Assembly (NCBI RefSeq): GCF_901709675.1
Contig: NC_051098.1
Span: forward strand, 5,778,000 to 5,841,999
Origin: Syngnathus acus
Lineage: Eukaryota > Chordata > Actinopteri > Syngnathiformes > Syngnathidae
Direction: 5' to 3'
DNA length: 64,000 nucleotides
Under the pieces are notes generated by a model. It did not search any database, was not told the origin of the DNA, and saw nothing but the letters and a program-made list of their open reading frames with translations. Shown piece after piece: positions 12,534 through 25,243 of the stretch (its first letter is position 1; every line of letters starts with the position of its first letter). Both the position numbers and the translations under genes were made by a program.

Positions 12534-13169
12534 GGGTGTATTCAGATCAGAAAAGTCCTTTAGTCCACTTGTTTGGTCCGGACCAAAAGCGGACTTAATT
12601 TGTTTCGTTTGGTGCGGTTCCCATTCAGACTGTACATTTTGCAAGTGGAGTATATTTTGTAGACACATCCACGCTTGTGACGATCTGTGCTCCCATTCCC
12701 GGAAATAGAGGAAAACATGCTGATTAACTAATATTTTATCCAGTTTGTCAAACCAAGGGCACTGGTCGTTTTCGTCACCTGAACTCCCGCTCTTCTTTAA
12801 GGCGTCTCGTACTTTCATGTAAGTTTGGTGAAGTTTTTTTACTTTGACTCAGCATTGTTCATGGGACCGCTCGAAGCACCTCTCCTTCATTTTCTCACTA
12901 AACATGCCGAACACGACCGCATTTTTGTGTGTCTTCTCTAGCAGTTGTATAATATGTGTATCTGCCCATATATTCAAGAGGCACAGTTTCTTTTCATTGC
13001 CCCCACGGCTCATTTTTTGTAGCATTCAACTGTTAGCAGCACTGAAAAGCTAATTTTTCCCACGGTGTCTTGCTACGGTGTCTTGCACCTGCATAAAAGG
13101 TCCGGACCAGCATTACAATCGAACCCGGTCCTTTTAAAGTGGACCAAACAGTCAGGTCTGAATACACTT
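12534..13169. mobile_element. PIF/Harbinger-like non-autonomous element with Myb-like remnant
   Basis: The left end begins GGGTGTATTCAG after TAA. The right end finishes CTGAATACACTT followed by TAA, giving inverted termini with a TAA target duplication, as PIF/Harbinger elements make. A second inverted block (TTTGGTCC...GGACCAAA) lies inside each end. On the minus strand about 12710-12818 can be read as a fragment with NDQCPWFDKLDKIL, which resembles the C-terminal part of the Myb/SANT-like protein of Harbinger elements. No intact gene remains. It lies 124 bases past the slc46a1 stop, so it may be inside that gene's 3' UTR. Confidence 0.7.
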
Positions 13170-14792
13170 TAAGTTCACTAAAAATGATTCTGCAATTGCA
13201 AAAAGTCAATGAAGGGAAAACTTGTTTTTATGCATTTATTTTTGCGCATTGTGAATCATCCAAGAGGCTGCATTTCAATATGAATACAATATTGAAACTG
13301 ATTTTATTCTGTCCATTTGAAAAATAATAATCGTCCAAAGCACAAGTGCAATATTGTTGATTCACATTTCTTCATTATTGTATACATATTGTTCAAAGAG
13401 AACCAGCGTAATGTCATTTTTAGTCCGTCCAATTTTTTAACGGTTATCTGATTTTAATCCATCCATATTTTTGACAATTGTTATATGGAAATGAATGATT
13501 TTTAAAAAATAATGAACTGTTTTTTTTTCCTGTATTTAAAATAATTGTTACTTTTGTCAGATTCTTGTTTGTTTTCAGTGACCTTTGTGTGTGTTTTTTT
13601 TTAAATTTCTTTAACAGAAGGGAACCAACAATTTAGACTGCGTGCAGAAAAATGGGAATCATGTAACCAGTTGGGGATTACTGAGTTAGAACTTGAAGCA
13701 AAGCAACACCGGATAGTCCCTCAGCACACAGGCACACACAACATGGAGCCGTCCGGGTTGCACTGTGAGCTAACAAATCAGCTTTAAAATGCACAACGGG
13801 AAGAGCAGAGGTCAAACAGCATATTGGCTTGTTGGGATTGAGCTGTGTGTTTTCTACTGGAAGGACACTTGTAATATTTCAGAAATAAAAATGTTTTTAA
13901 GATGCATTGGATTCATTATATAATTTGAATGCAAAATAAAAGTCAAAATTTTACTATGGTCATCTTTCTGGCAGAATTTACTACTGTAAACTGAAGTACT
14001 GTAGTAACTTCCTTTATTTACTATATATTTAAAAGCATGCATTGCCAAACTGTAATTGCTTTTCACAATCTAGTTATTTTGTGGTTTTTAAAATTGAGTG
14101 AAACCGACAAACCCACACAATTTGGAAGGTGCATGTTTTTCATTGGACGGAGTTTTTCAGAATCAAAAAGCATTTAGTATGAGAAAATTCTTTTAAAATG
14201 CACAATGCTGAACAAAATGTGGAGCTGTTGTTGTTTTATTGACTAAATGATGGCGTCCGACAAGTATTAAAGCTGACCTCACTGCATCATTGTATAGTAG
14301 ATGGCAATTGTGGGCGTCAACAGATCTTTAGGCCAGTGCGTTTGTTATCTGTTGATGCATGTACATTATAGTTGCTCACATTAAATACACAAGTAGGAAT
14401 AGCAATACATCTTGCTTGGCTGACCAATATTTACTTAACAGATATATTTAATGGTGCGGACAATGGGAACACAAATATAAACAGCTAGTTTTATGGTTTA
14501 TGCTATATTCTATTGCATGTTCCAATTTCAAAGGCAAATTTGTGATACAATGTAAATAATTTCATTTGAGGGTAATCATAACAAAAAATGCTATGACTCA
14601 GTAATCTGAATGACGTGAGTGTTAATCCTTTTGTTTTTGTTCCTGAGTCAAAAAGAGGCATACACTGACTGTACTTGATGACACATTATTAAGAATAAGG
14701 GAATCACAGTTTTTTATGCACAAATCATAAAGACCTCATGTTATTGTTTGCGATTTTGGCATACGTTAAAGGTGATTCTAGAATAAATGTGT
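13170..14792. other. Convergent spacer between slc46a1 and sarm1
   Basis: AT-rich sequence between the 3' ends of slc46a1 (plus) and sarm1 (minus). It probably includes part of both 3' UTRs. I see no further gene, RNA or repeat that I can support. Confidence 0.5.
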
Positions 14793-17700
14793 TCATTTCT
14801 TTTTCTGCTCTTTGGAACTATCTAGAAGATCTTGGTTTCCCTTTAGAAAGCGGAGGATCTTCTCAATCGAGGCCTCCTGATACTCATGCGACCACCTGTG
14901 TCAAGAAAAGGCAACATTCCATCAGTTAATAATCAAAAGATGGGTCGTGTTTGTAAAATATGAATGGAATGGCTCCTCACTTGACGCCGTTGAAGTTGAG
15001 AATAGATCTCATGTCCTCTGGCAGAGACATGGGATCAGGCCATACAAAGTAATCCGTGACTGGGACAATGTTCTTCTTTCCACCCAAAGCGGTGACTATT
15101 TCCTGTAACATCAGATTAATGACAAAATAATAAAAGATGTTTGTGCTTACGTCACTTCACTAAAGCTGTTTCATCAGCAGTTCAAATCTCAAACATGAGG
15201 AGTCAGTATTTTCAGATGGATCTCGCCAACCAAAACAAGGGCAAGAACTATTAGAAACCACAAGAGTGAGCTGACCTTATGCACCCAGTCTTTCATAGCC
15301 GTGTCTCCCATGCACTTGTCCAGAGCGTTGGCAGACAGGACCAGGATGAAGTTTCGAGCCCGCTGGACACTCTGAATAAGTTTGTCCTCAAATTTTCCGG
15401 CTTCTAGCTTCTCCACATCTATGAAGACGCTGAATCCTCGAACCTGCAGGTGCACCTTTAGAAGACTTTCGGTGCCAAAGAATGTACAAGTTAGAACAAA
15501 GCAAGTCAAATGGCCATCTTGAGTATGATGTAGTTTAGACTTAATAAGAACCCTCCTACTCTGACCTGGCGAGTTGTGATCCGGTGGTCCGACGATAGCT
15601 GATGAACACATCGGGTCCCGCAGGCTGGGCATCTGTGCTGCATGGTTTCAGCGGTTTTCGACTGACCGCCAGGATCTTGGCTCGGTGGACTCCGTTGAGT
15701 ACGTGGCAGTCATGCAGAAGCTGCTGATCCGTCAGGCTTTGGATGTTGTCGCGGTCCACTCCTGACTGGACGAAGCCGTACGTGTACTGGCGATAACGAG
15801 GGTCCGCTTCCGTCAGCCAGTCAGCCATATTGTGAGGGTCGCATGTAGCATAGTTGGCGTAGGTCTTTAGCACGCGCAGGTCTCTTAGGAACCTGATGGA
15901 AAGAAAATACAGATGTACCTCTAAATTTCACCATAAGTTTTACCACAGAAATTTCCAGAAAAGAAATAAATTAATGTGCCTCTTGCGACAGAGGCCAGCA
16001 GTCATGCCCAAGTCTGTGCTCAGCTCTTGCTCTGTGATGTTCAGAAGGAGATCTCCATCCACCTGGAGCTCCTGGCTCAACAGACAGACACAAATTCGTC
16101 AGACAAAAGCAATCTCTATCGATACTCTGGTTTGATGATCAGGAAGTCAAAACTGACCTGGAAGCGGTCGCAGTATGCGCTGAAGCCGACCTGCTGCAAC
16201 CAAGTCTGCACCTCGCAGGTCTTCCAATTGGGCACAGAGGACGGGATGCGCTTGGGCACTTCATCGCCCATCATTCTTAAGGCCCGCTTGGCTAAGGAGC
16301 AGGCCGTGCCATTGCTGGAATACATGACTATTCTTTTAAGGCTCTGCACTGCTCCAATCTCTTGGAAAATCTGGATAAAAGATAAAAGTGTTAAATGTGA
16401 ATTCAAACAGCCTGGAAATTGTAAAAAAAATATTTACAGGCGACACAACATAACATTTTCTATTTAATAGCCTGTATAGAAAAGGGTAGGACACTGTGTG
16501 GCCTGGCCACTAATCAAGTGTGAAATTAGAACAATCCTTTTTAGAATCATCGATAAACCCGGAGGAAATCAATACTAACACAATTGGGAGAACCGCAAAC
16601 GCCACACAGAAAGGACCAAAGCTGAGATTCAAACTCTGAAACTCAGAACTGTGAGCAGTGATTGTACCTTGGTGTTGCGTTGACGGGACTTGATGCTGGT
16701 CTCAACGCAAAGGTAGAAGGCCGCGATGCACTTTCCCTCCAGTCTCGTTCCATCCAGCAACGGCAAGAGGTGCTGCAGGTCGGACGCCGTCTTCCCTTGC
16801 ATGCAGTCGGCGCTGTCCGACAAACTTCGCGCAAAATCATCGGGATCCAGAGATGCGATGAAGGGCTCCACCAGCTCCAGCGTGCCGGATTTCACCACCT
16901 CCTTCTCGATTTCTTTGTTGGCCGCCAAGACGGTGACGGCTAGGCACGCGTGGAAGCGGATGAGTTCGTCCTCTTTGGAGAAGGCAAGAGGGAAGAGCCA
17001 TTCAGCAGCCTGCTTCTCGATCATCCATCTCTGGCAGCGGTGGCCTCCGTACATGGCGCAGTTGGCCAAGGCCACAGCGCAGTGACGCAGCACGGTGGGG
17101 TCCGTGCCTCTGCACCAGTAGAGCAGAGCATCCAAGGCGCCGTTGGTGATGAGGTGCACCGACGTCTCCTCGGTGTGTTTGAACATGTGCTCCAAGATTC
17201 CCGACACGCTGCGAGCCAGCTGGGCGTCCTCTTGCTGCCGGGTTAGGTTGAGGATGACCCCCAATCCCAGACGAGCTACGTAATCTCTGTCAGGGAAGGG
17301 CCAGAAATGTTAGAAGTACATACTCGATCTGCTTGACAGGAAGACAAAGAACACAACCTTGCCTATGAAAAAGAAACGTTCAGTATCATCTTATTGTCCC
17401 ATCACTGTGGTCTACCGAAGGCCTTTTACTGAATGCCCTTCACACAATATTAAAACCTAAAGGAGCCCCAAGTTGTGGGTGCATTTTTTTAGAAATACTA
17501 CATAAAAACTTCCTCTTTTTGAAAAGCCACTTCAAACACATTTGTGCAAATCAGAAAAAAAAGAAATACTGATTTCATTGTTGTAAATTTTTCATTAAGT
17601 TGTGTGTTCTTGTATTAAGTATAAAAGGCTGTGATTCTGTATTTTATTTATTTTATTTGTTCGATTTATTATGGCCATCTGAAGCAGTTTGTGACTCTCT

Positions 17701-19664
17701 GTGCTATATAAACTAAATTACTTCCCTGTGTGCACTTCACTACATGGCTGGCTTGCACTTCCTGTAATTTACCACCTGACCTATTTTATGATGGTTGTTG
17801 TTTTTTAGAGGTATTTATGATGGTGATGATGATATGATGATCATTAATATGTCCTGTTCCAATCAAATTTCATAAAGCACACTATGAAGGGACTGGAAAA
17901 CAAAAAAAAACTACAACCACATTCTAATGGGAGCCAATGCAACAAGTCTAATGAACATTAAACCTTCACAACAAGGGTGATAATGCTCAGTTTTGCAATG
18001 TAGGTCACAATATATTTCTTATTGTGGTTTCTTGGTGATGCATTTTGCCATCCACACTGTGACCCTGAGTAGCAGTGAAGAAAATGGACGGCTGGGTGGA
18101 TGGATGGATTGATGCACTGTTTCTTATTTCCGGGATGCACAGGGACAGGAAGTGCTTCTGGAGTTACACGTCGATGTGTGTGTTTTCTTCTCTATGCTGG
18201 CCTGCAGACACTTTTACAATCGCGTCAGCTAAAATAGATCATCTTCATCATGGAGGATTGAACGATCTCAGTGAGAACCTTAAACCAGAGACGTGATTTG
18301 TTTCATACTTAATGTGGATTCTGATGGGGGAAGAATGCGAGTCTCCTGTGACAGTAATAGAAGGGAAGAGTGCCTTGGATATTTGTGGCTATTAGCAGGG
18401 CGGGGCTCAAATGAAACTAGCTGCAGACAAGAACAGATAAATGTATGGAAAAGTTCAATACTGCCTGATTACATTGTCCAGGTTCAGATCCTCATATGTA
18501 AATTGCTGGTCGAATTAATGTATGAATCTATTCTTTGTGCATTTCTTTAAATTATTTACTTTCATTATTATTATTATTAGAGCGTTTAATGTCTGTTGAT
18601 GGCCGGCAGCTCATTGAATGGCAAATATGCCACTCTGTTTGGCTCATAAATGTGTCAATTTCCACATTTGCTTGTCATAGGGGTTAGAATTGAGTGAATT
18701 GCCCAACACTTTCTCCATCTCAATGCGATGCAATGTTGGGTAACCACATTTGTCAACAAGTGTTGTTACACTGCATGAGACAAGGTCTTCTTCCTGCAAT
18801 CTAATACAGGATATGTATTTGATTATACTTATTTATGAATGTATATATGTTCAACTGAAGTATTCATGTGTTTAGGGTGGACGCAGAAGCACTCCATCAT
18901 AATGACAGGTGTTAAAATATGTGTTGTTAAATGAGCTTTCTCAGTAGTGCAGTTCTGGACAGACTCAGACAGCTTCTTTCCACAAGCCATTGCTAACTGC
19001 ACTGAACTCACAATAATATGATTCCATTCTTTTGTACATTTAGAACATTCCCTTCTCTGCTTCTACGGTTTAAGTACACTTGTGCCTAACTTAACATGAT
19101 GATATTATTTTGAATTGATGAATTGCAACCCCAGTGTGCATGTTCCAGCATCTCTATTGATGGTGATGGTGCAAGTGTATTGGCTGTAGATTGATACCTG
19201 TTGTCTGAGACCAGTATCTGCTCCAGTAATTTGGCCGACTCATATGTGATCTCCACAGCAGGTGTCTGCTGGAGTTGCAGCAGGAGCTCCAGGCCTCCAT
19301 CCAGCCGGATCCTGTTGCAGATCTCTTCGGCCACCTGACGTCCGACGGCAGGTAGAACCCAGGCCTCCTCCACCAGCTGATAGATCTCCGCGATGGCTCC
19401 GCGCGTCTCGTCAGAATCAGACGTTTCCTTGGCGCGTTTGAGCCGCTGGATAGCGGTGCGCAACGCGGGGAGAGAGACGTCCAGAGCCGCTTGCACGTCA
19501 GCGTGGATCCCTGGAGACACCGGTCTCTGCTGTTCGGCCCCGGAGCCGCTCCTTCCTCGTTGGAGTCGGCTGACATATTCGGGCACCGTCAGGCGGTCTG
19601 AGCTAAACATGACAGACAAATGTCTGAAGAGCCTCCACAGGAAGAAGGTGAGAGAAAAGAGCAT
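14793..19664 (-). CDS. sarm1: SARM1 NAD+ glycohydrolase, ARM-SAM-SAM-TIR protein
   Basis: Eight exons (minus order): 19198-19664, 16668-17286, 16158-16370, 15980-16071, 15566-15892, 15276-15465, 14981-15102, 14793-14895. SARM1 is the NAD+-cleaving executor of axon degeneration and an innate-immune TIR adaptor. Exon 1 encodes a hydrophobic, Arg-containing N-terminus ([16 protein letters not shown]) like the mitochondrial signal of human SARM1. It is followed by the start of the ARM region ([18 protein letters not shown]). Exon 2 holds most ARM repeats ([33 protein letters not shown]). SAM1 starts in exon 3 ([15 protein letters not shown]), SAM2 in exon 5 ([19 protein letters not shown]), and TIR at DVFISYRR. 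The catalytic Glu (human E642) is the first codon of exon 7, after KDWVHK. The residue matching human Cys649 is Gly here (ALGGKKN). Intron 4 uses a GC donor. The protein ends with a short Lys-rich tail, shorter than the human one. Confidence 0.95.
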
Positions 19665-20798
19665 CTACCGGCAGAAGCAACGGTGACTGGCTTTGTTTAC
19701 AAGAGCATCGGATTGGGTGACGTTTTCGCCCCAGCTGGTCAATAGCAAACAAACAAGGCCTCTGGTATTAATCCCAAGTGACAACTGCCTCCAAATTATT
19801 AAATGAGCAACTCCCCATCGATTCGTCCCATATCCTCCAAGATTTAAAATAATCACAACATGATCAGGCGCTGGTATGCAAATGAAGCATCAAACACACA
19901 GCAGGTCCTTTTGTCTGTTCCTGGTGTCAAGTGCGTCGTTTTCTCACTTCTCACCATCGATGCGCGCTTTGTTTCTTATTGTTCAAAAGAGAATTCAACC
20001 AAAAGAAACTCCTCTTCCGCAGTTACAGAAAATGAGCTGTCACTGCATTGGCATCGGACAGCTGCAATCCGCAGCATCCACGAGCTGCTTGCCTGCCTGC
20101 TGCGTCCTCCGGAGAATTGCTCAGGTTGCACTTTGCACCGCCCGCCGCTCGTGGAAACAACCGGGACGGAGCTTCTATTAAAAGAAGCAGCCCCCCCTCC
20201 TCCCTCCTCCCAACCTCTCTCTTGCAAACGAGCAGGCTGGCCCTCTACTGGACGCACCAATAAATACAATATTCATGTAATCATCCTCACTCAAGTTGTA
20301 ACATACAAATTTGCCATTTTGGGCGTCTCCTGAAATTGGACGTATGATGTTTTAATACTATGACCTGCAGGACGAACGTTGTAGGAAATGCATGAATAGC
20401 AAAATGGATCTGCCAAACAAACAATTGTTACTGTATGTTAATACAGCAAAAGTGTCTAAGATACACCTATCTTTACAAATAATGCATAATGACAGAATTT
20501 GGGCTTATTTAAGAAGTAAAACTAACATGTTGATAAGAAAGTGCATGGTTAAGAGACTCCACATCAATATAGTAAAAAAAGAAAACAATGTCAACACATG
20601 TTGCTTAAATGTTACTTTTGTATTGATCTCTTCGTGTGTGTGTGTATGTGTGTGTGTGTTTACCCAAGTTGAAAGAATGCAGCATACTTGGCAAAAGCAA
20701 AGGCCGGACGTGGGGTGACTGACACATGTTTCCAATGATTGGAAGCACACAGTCCATCGTTTCTGCCTCATTCAGTCCTCTCCCACTGCAGAGCAAAC
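19665..20798. other. Divergent spacer between sarm1 and vtn
   Basis: sarm1 and vtn are transcribed away from this 1.1 kb stretch. It includes a C/T-rich block at about 20188-20220 and a (GT)n run near 20634-20662. Short reading frames here have no recognisable similarity. Promoters are expected but I cannot point to specific sites. Confidence 0.55.
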
Positions 20799-23700
20799 AT
20801 GAGCTTGTGCGCTGTGTTGCTCCTTGTGCTTGTCGCTCAGACCTTAGCTGCAGACGGTGAGTACAACCACGATTTACATTTACAATTCAAGTAAAAGATG
20901 GCGAACAGAAAATATAGAGGACATTATATGTCATGTGTTGCTCTAAAATGATCTGGTGTTAATCCACCTTTGCTCCAACATCAAATGGGATAAATTAATT
21001 TTTGTGTTGATCTATTGTTAAAGTGAACACCGTCAAGTTAAACTGTAGGATTTGTTTATTGAAATAAATTAAACCATGATAGCTTTCAAAAATAACGTGA
21101 CCTCTAACCTTATAGGTAAATATGTTCTATTTGTTAGGCAGAATAACATGTACAGTGAGCTGGTCACAGTAGCTGCGGAAAGTCTAAAATTGATACTTTG
21201 TTAAAGATTTTCGAGAATCTGAGCCATACTTGCATGAAAGGGGAAATGGTTCACTTGGTCCTCTTACTTCCAGATTCAGTTCCTACTTCGTAACCACATG
21301 ACTATGCTGCTCCTCTCCTGGTGCCTACTCCGGGTTGGAGTTTGCCTGAACATGAAAAGCTAACAAATGAATGGTTGGGTGGTTGAAACCTCTGCACAAT
21401 GCCCCAATTTTTTTTTTTTAAATAATTAAACAAAACAACAATTTTGACATGGTGTCAGGTCAAATTGAGCGCAGCAAACCTTTTCTTGGGCTGAAAAAAA
21501 GCATCAAAATGATTTTTCACAGCCTTGTGTTTTTTCCACGTCACTTTCTGCAAAACTTGACTTTTTCATACCTTTAGAGTCATGCATGGGCCGCTGTGAG
21601 AACGGCTTTGACTCGGAGAAGAAGTGCCAGTGCGACAGCATGTGCAAATACTACAAGAGCTGCTGCATCGACTTTGAGCCCATTTGTGGCATGATGAGTA
21701 CGAATCCCCGCTTGCGGTGTCACTGAGCTAAACCAAGATATTAAATAATTCAAAAAGCATGCTTTCTCCTCCCAGCTCGTGGCGATACATTTGAGTTGGC
21801 GGAAGACGACGAAGATGATCTTGATAGCACCGTGCCATCCACGTATGAGCTGCCTTTTATTAGTCCCACTCCACCGTCCATCTCTGACTTTGCAGATAAA
21901 CCAGAAGTCACATTAGTCATGAATAAACCTCCACCAAGATCTCCAAGAACCACAGTGTCACCTTTGGTAAAGCCCCCCAATAGCACCAAGGACAGTGTTA
22001 CAGCGAGGCCTCCAAGACTCACCATCCCACCCACAGTGAAGCCCCCCAGTAGCACCAATATCGGTAACGCAGCAGATCAGACAACCGAACCTGCAACCAC
22101 ACCTGGCACCACTGCGGCTCCTGACCCTGACGCTGAGACGTGCAGCGGCAGGCCCTTTGACGCCTTTATGCAGTTAAAGAATGGCTCCATCTTTGCCTTC
22201 AGAGGTGAGTCGCACTAACCCTATCTCAAGGGCAAGAACTAAATTTTAATCATGTAGATCCAACTATGTATACAGTCTTCTGAGTGAGTCTTTTTGGTCA
22301 TATTTGTTTGCAGGTGAGTACTTTTTCGAGCTGGACCAGAAGACTGTACTTCCTGGCTATCCCAAGCTCATAAAAGACGTGTGGGGCATCGACGGGCCCA
22401 TCGACGCCGCTTTCACCAGGGTCAACTGCCACGGGAAGACATACATATTTAAGGTACACATATATGTGATGTAACTAGGAAGTAAAATCTGTGTGTTCAC
22501 ACTGAGATGATTTCAAACAGGGGAACGAGTACTGGAGATTTGACAATGGTGTACTGGATGAAGACTACCCCCGGGCGATCAACGTTGGCTTCGACAGGAT
22601 TCCAGATCACGTGGACGCGGCCTTCGCCCTCCCAGCTCACAACTACAATGGCAGAGAGAGGGTGTATTTTTTCAAAGGTGAAATCATGTTTGGAATCACG
22701 TCACACATAATTGCTCAATCTTGTGCTTCTTTTTTGCTGTCATCAAGCGGACCAGTATTACATCTATGAGTTCTTGCACCAACCGTCCCACGGGGAGTGC
22801 ATCACCATGTCCGAGAGGTCTCCATCCACGCTGTTCACACGCTACACCAACATGTACTCCAGAAACTATGAGGAGTTTTTCGGTGATCTCTTCTCAGACA
22901 GTGAGTTGTACTCTTAATGCTGTGGTTCGCAAACACTGTCCTTATATAGCACACTGTTATCATTGAAAGGTTTGTTTTTCAAATAATTCTCTAAGAGTTG
23001 AAAATAATGCAATTTGCAGAGACTGTTTAGAAAAACAGAGAAAAACATTTGGATAGTAATTTGGAATGAGTGTGGTCAGTGCTTTGCTCAAGGGCACATT
23101 GACAGAAGTCAGGAAGCAGACTAGCTGTGTGCCATATGATTATTCCAACATCAAATATGTTCTTTGGCTCAAAAAGGGTCGGGAAATATTGCTCTAATAG
23201 TTTTTTTAATGACATGTGGGTGGCATGTTTAATTGAATTCCTTAGTCTGATGTGTTTAGTGCCTCAGCATAGCAGCCATTACCACTTCATTGACAAAGAC
23301 TGGAAGGGTCTCAAGTCACCGGTGGATGCTGTCATGGCTGGCCGACTCTACGTCCCTCCACGCCGACTCCAGCCGGACCGACAATGGGGCCTGTACCAGC
23401 AGTATGGACAGCAGTACAATCAGCAGTACGGTCAGCAGTACGGTCAGCAGTACGGTAGGCAGAGGGGGCGAAGGAGGTGGAATCGCTCACCCGTCTGGGA
23501 ATCCCTGGCTGAGCGGGGTATGAGCATGGGACAGCAGTTTGCAGAGAGAGGGATGGACATGGGCCTGAGACTTGCTGAGAGGAGGATGGAGATGGAGGAG
23601 AGGCTGGGACGAGACTGGAGCCAAAGCTGGGATCAGGACTGGGACCAGGACAGGCGCAGGGGTGGCTACCGGCAAAACAACAGAGGCAACTACGACTCCA

Positions 23701-24316
23701 GAAGCAGGAATGACAGGTCCTACGGGAGGAGGCTGCCTGTACAGACCGTCTACTTCTTCAAAGGAGGTAGTGTGGTTTATAGTACATCATACTTTCTGTT
23801 ACAAATAGTGATGGTAAAATGAAACTTTAGATTTGCTTCATGAACCAGTTGTTATATTTATGGACTCCTCTAGATGGCACTGTTGGTTGTGTGTCGTATC
23901 AGCTTTACGTTTATATGACAAAACACATGACACGTGCTTCACAAATAACTTGTCATTAAAGTTTTATATTTGTATGAAGGTTTAAATTACCTTTTCGGTT
24001 AAACATTTTTTATGGCAGCAGTTTATGATAACATTTATGTCTTGTTTGACATTCGAGATTTAACTTAAATGTTTGCTGCTTAAGGTTTTACAATTTAAGT
24101 GTGGGTTGTAATTGAGAGAGCCTGCATAAGACAAAGTTCTTGAGCAGTTCCGTGTTCCTATAGCTGTCATTAACTTTTATTCCCCTGTGATGTGCAGATA
24201 AATACTACAGAGTTGACCTCAGTACCAAGAGAGTGGACCCGGCCCTGCCTCCCTATCCAAGACCCATCGCCAAGTATTGGCTCGGCTGCACTGACACCAA
24301 AGGGGCTGAGAAATAA
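20799..24316 (+). CDS. vtn: Vitronectin (secreted adhesive glycoprotein)
   Basis: Eight exons: 20799-20856, 21578-21697, 21776-22204, 22314-22453, 22521-22677, 22748-22900, 23260-23766, 24198-24316. They give about 560 residues (human 478). Vitronectin circulates in plasma and matrix, binds integrins, PAI-1 and heparin, and limits complement. A signal peptide (SLCAVLLLVLVAQTLA) comes first, then a somatomedin B domain with eight cysteines (CQCDSMCKYYKSCC). An RGD integrin site follows at once (codons 21778-21786). Next are an acidic stretch and a Thr/Pro-rich linker, then hemopexin repeats (FFELDQKTVLPGYPKLI, YWRFDNGVLDEDYPR, YYRVDLSTKRVDPALPPYP). The end IAKYWLGCTDTK matches the vitronectin C-terminus. 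Exon 7 carries a Gln/Tyr/Gly repeat and long charged insert in the region of the mammalian heparin-binding segment. The exon 7 acceptor at 23260 is the only one found keeping frame. Which teleost paralogue (a or b) it is cannot be told. Confidence 0.93.
23394..23456 (+). repeat. Coding tandem repeat (QQYG) in vtn exon 7
   Basis: Tandem 12-base units encode YQQYGQQYNQQYGQQYGQQYG-like sequence. A basic cluster (RQRGRRR) follows, then three diverged copies of an ERGM/AERxM module at about 23512-23600 and Asp/Gln/Trp-rich and Arg/Asn-rich sequence up to about 23740. The units are nearly identical at DNA level, which suggests recent slippage and length variation. Confidence 0.85.
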
Positions 24317-25243
24317 ACTGAATAGTTTTTAGGGTGGACATTCGCACTAGGTTTGGAGCACATGGGATCAGTGTTACGCACAACTAGCATGCTTGTCATC
24401 TTGAGCAAATATTGAAGAAGTACAAAGTCTTGCTGACCGGCTTTGTTTACTACCATTACCTAATGATATTACAGCGCAAATGTTTCAGGGGTACTGTTTC
24501 AAATTCAAAATTGTTAAAGACTGAAATCACCTGTAATCGTGCCATTCACAATCTACACAGCAGTTACTAATAGTTTATGGTCATTTTGTCATATCATTCC
24601 AATTTACCGGTACTCATTTATGCCACACCATTATGTGGTAAATTACAAAGGAACTGTCATATAAGCTTTTTACTTTTTCATTAACACATTTCTAAACTTT
24701 TTATTACTGTATAATAATATATATCAGTTTCATGAATGCATTTATTTGGGGGGCAGGGCATATACTTCTGCCTTATAATGAGAAGCGTGTTGTCTGTCCA
24801 TTTAGATTAACCAATGAGGTTCATTGGCCGAAATAGGGTTGCAAAATATTAAGATGAAAATATGTGGATGTAATCCTGCAACAATATCTATAGGAGAAAT
24901 GAGTTGTGGGTTGTTGTTTTTAATTAACCACTGGGCCACCTTTACTAATATTTATCTGTAACAAATAAAGACATTACTTCGCTGCACCGCCCTTCTTCTG
25001 CTGTATTGCTATTTTGGACTATTCACCATATTCGAAAATATCAAATTTCAGCTAAAAAAAAAACAGATAGTAACTGTTAGAAACAAAATTACAAATGTTG
25101 CTCTCAATATTATTATATTACTGTTTATTTCTAGATTAATATAAAGTGCATACTGTACAATGTATGTTGTGTATTCCTATTCTCCGTATGTACATGCATG
25201 TTAAGTTTGTAAATATACACCATTTCATTACAGAACAGTACAT
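24317..25243. other. Convergent spacer between vtn and scarf1
   Basis: AT-rich sequence holding the 3' UTRs of vtn (plus) and scarf1 (minus). A plus-strand AATAAA at about 24963-24968 could end vtn transcripts; another overlaps the vtn stop codon. No gene is seen. This is the junction between the two conserved gene blocks in the window. Confidence 0.55.

Noticed and set aside
19860-20333. 157-codon plus-strand frame between sarm1 and vtn
   Set aside because: No similarity to a known family, low-complexity Pro/Ser stretch, and it lies in the divergent promoter region; more likely 5' UTR or spacer.
22941-23259. Upstream reading-through of vtn exon 7 (frame open from about 23127)
   Set aside because: Only the acceptor at 23260 restores the phase set by exon 6; the upstream part is intron.
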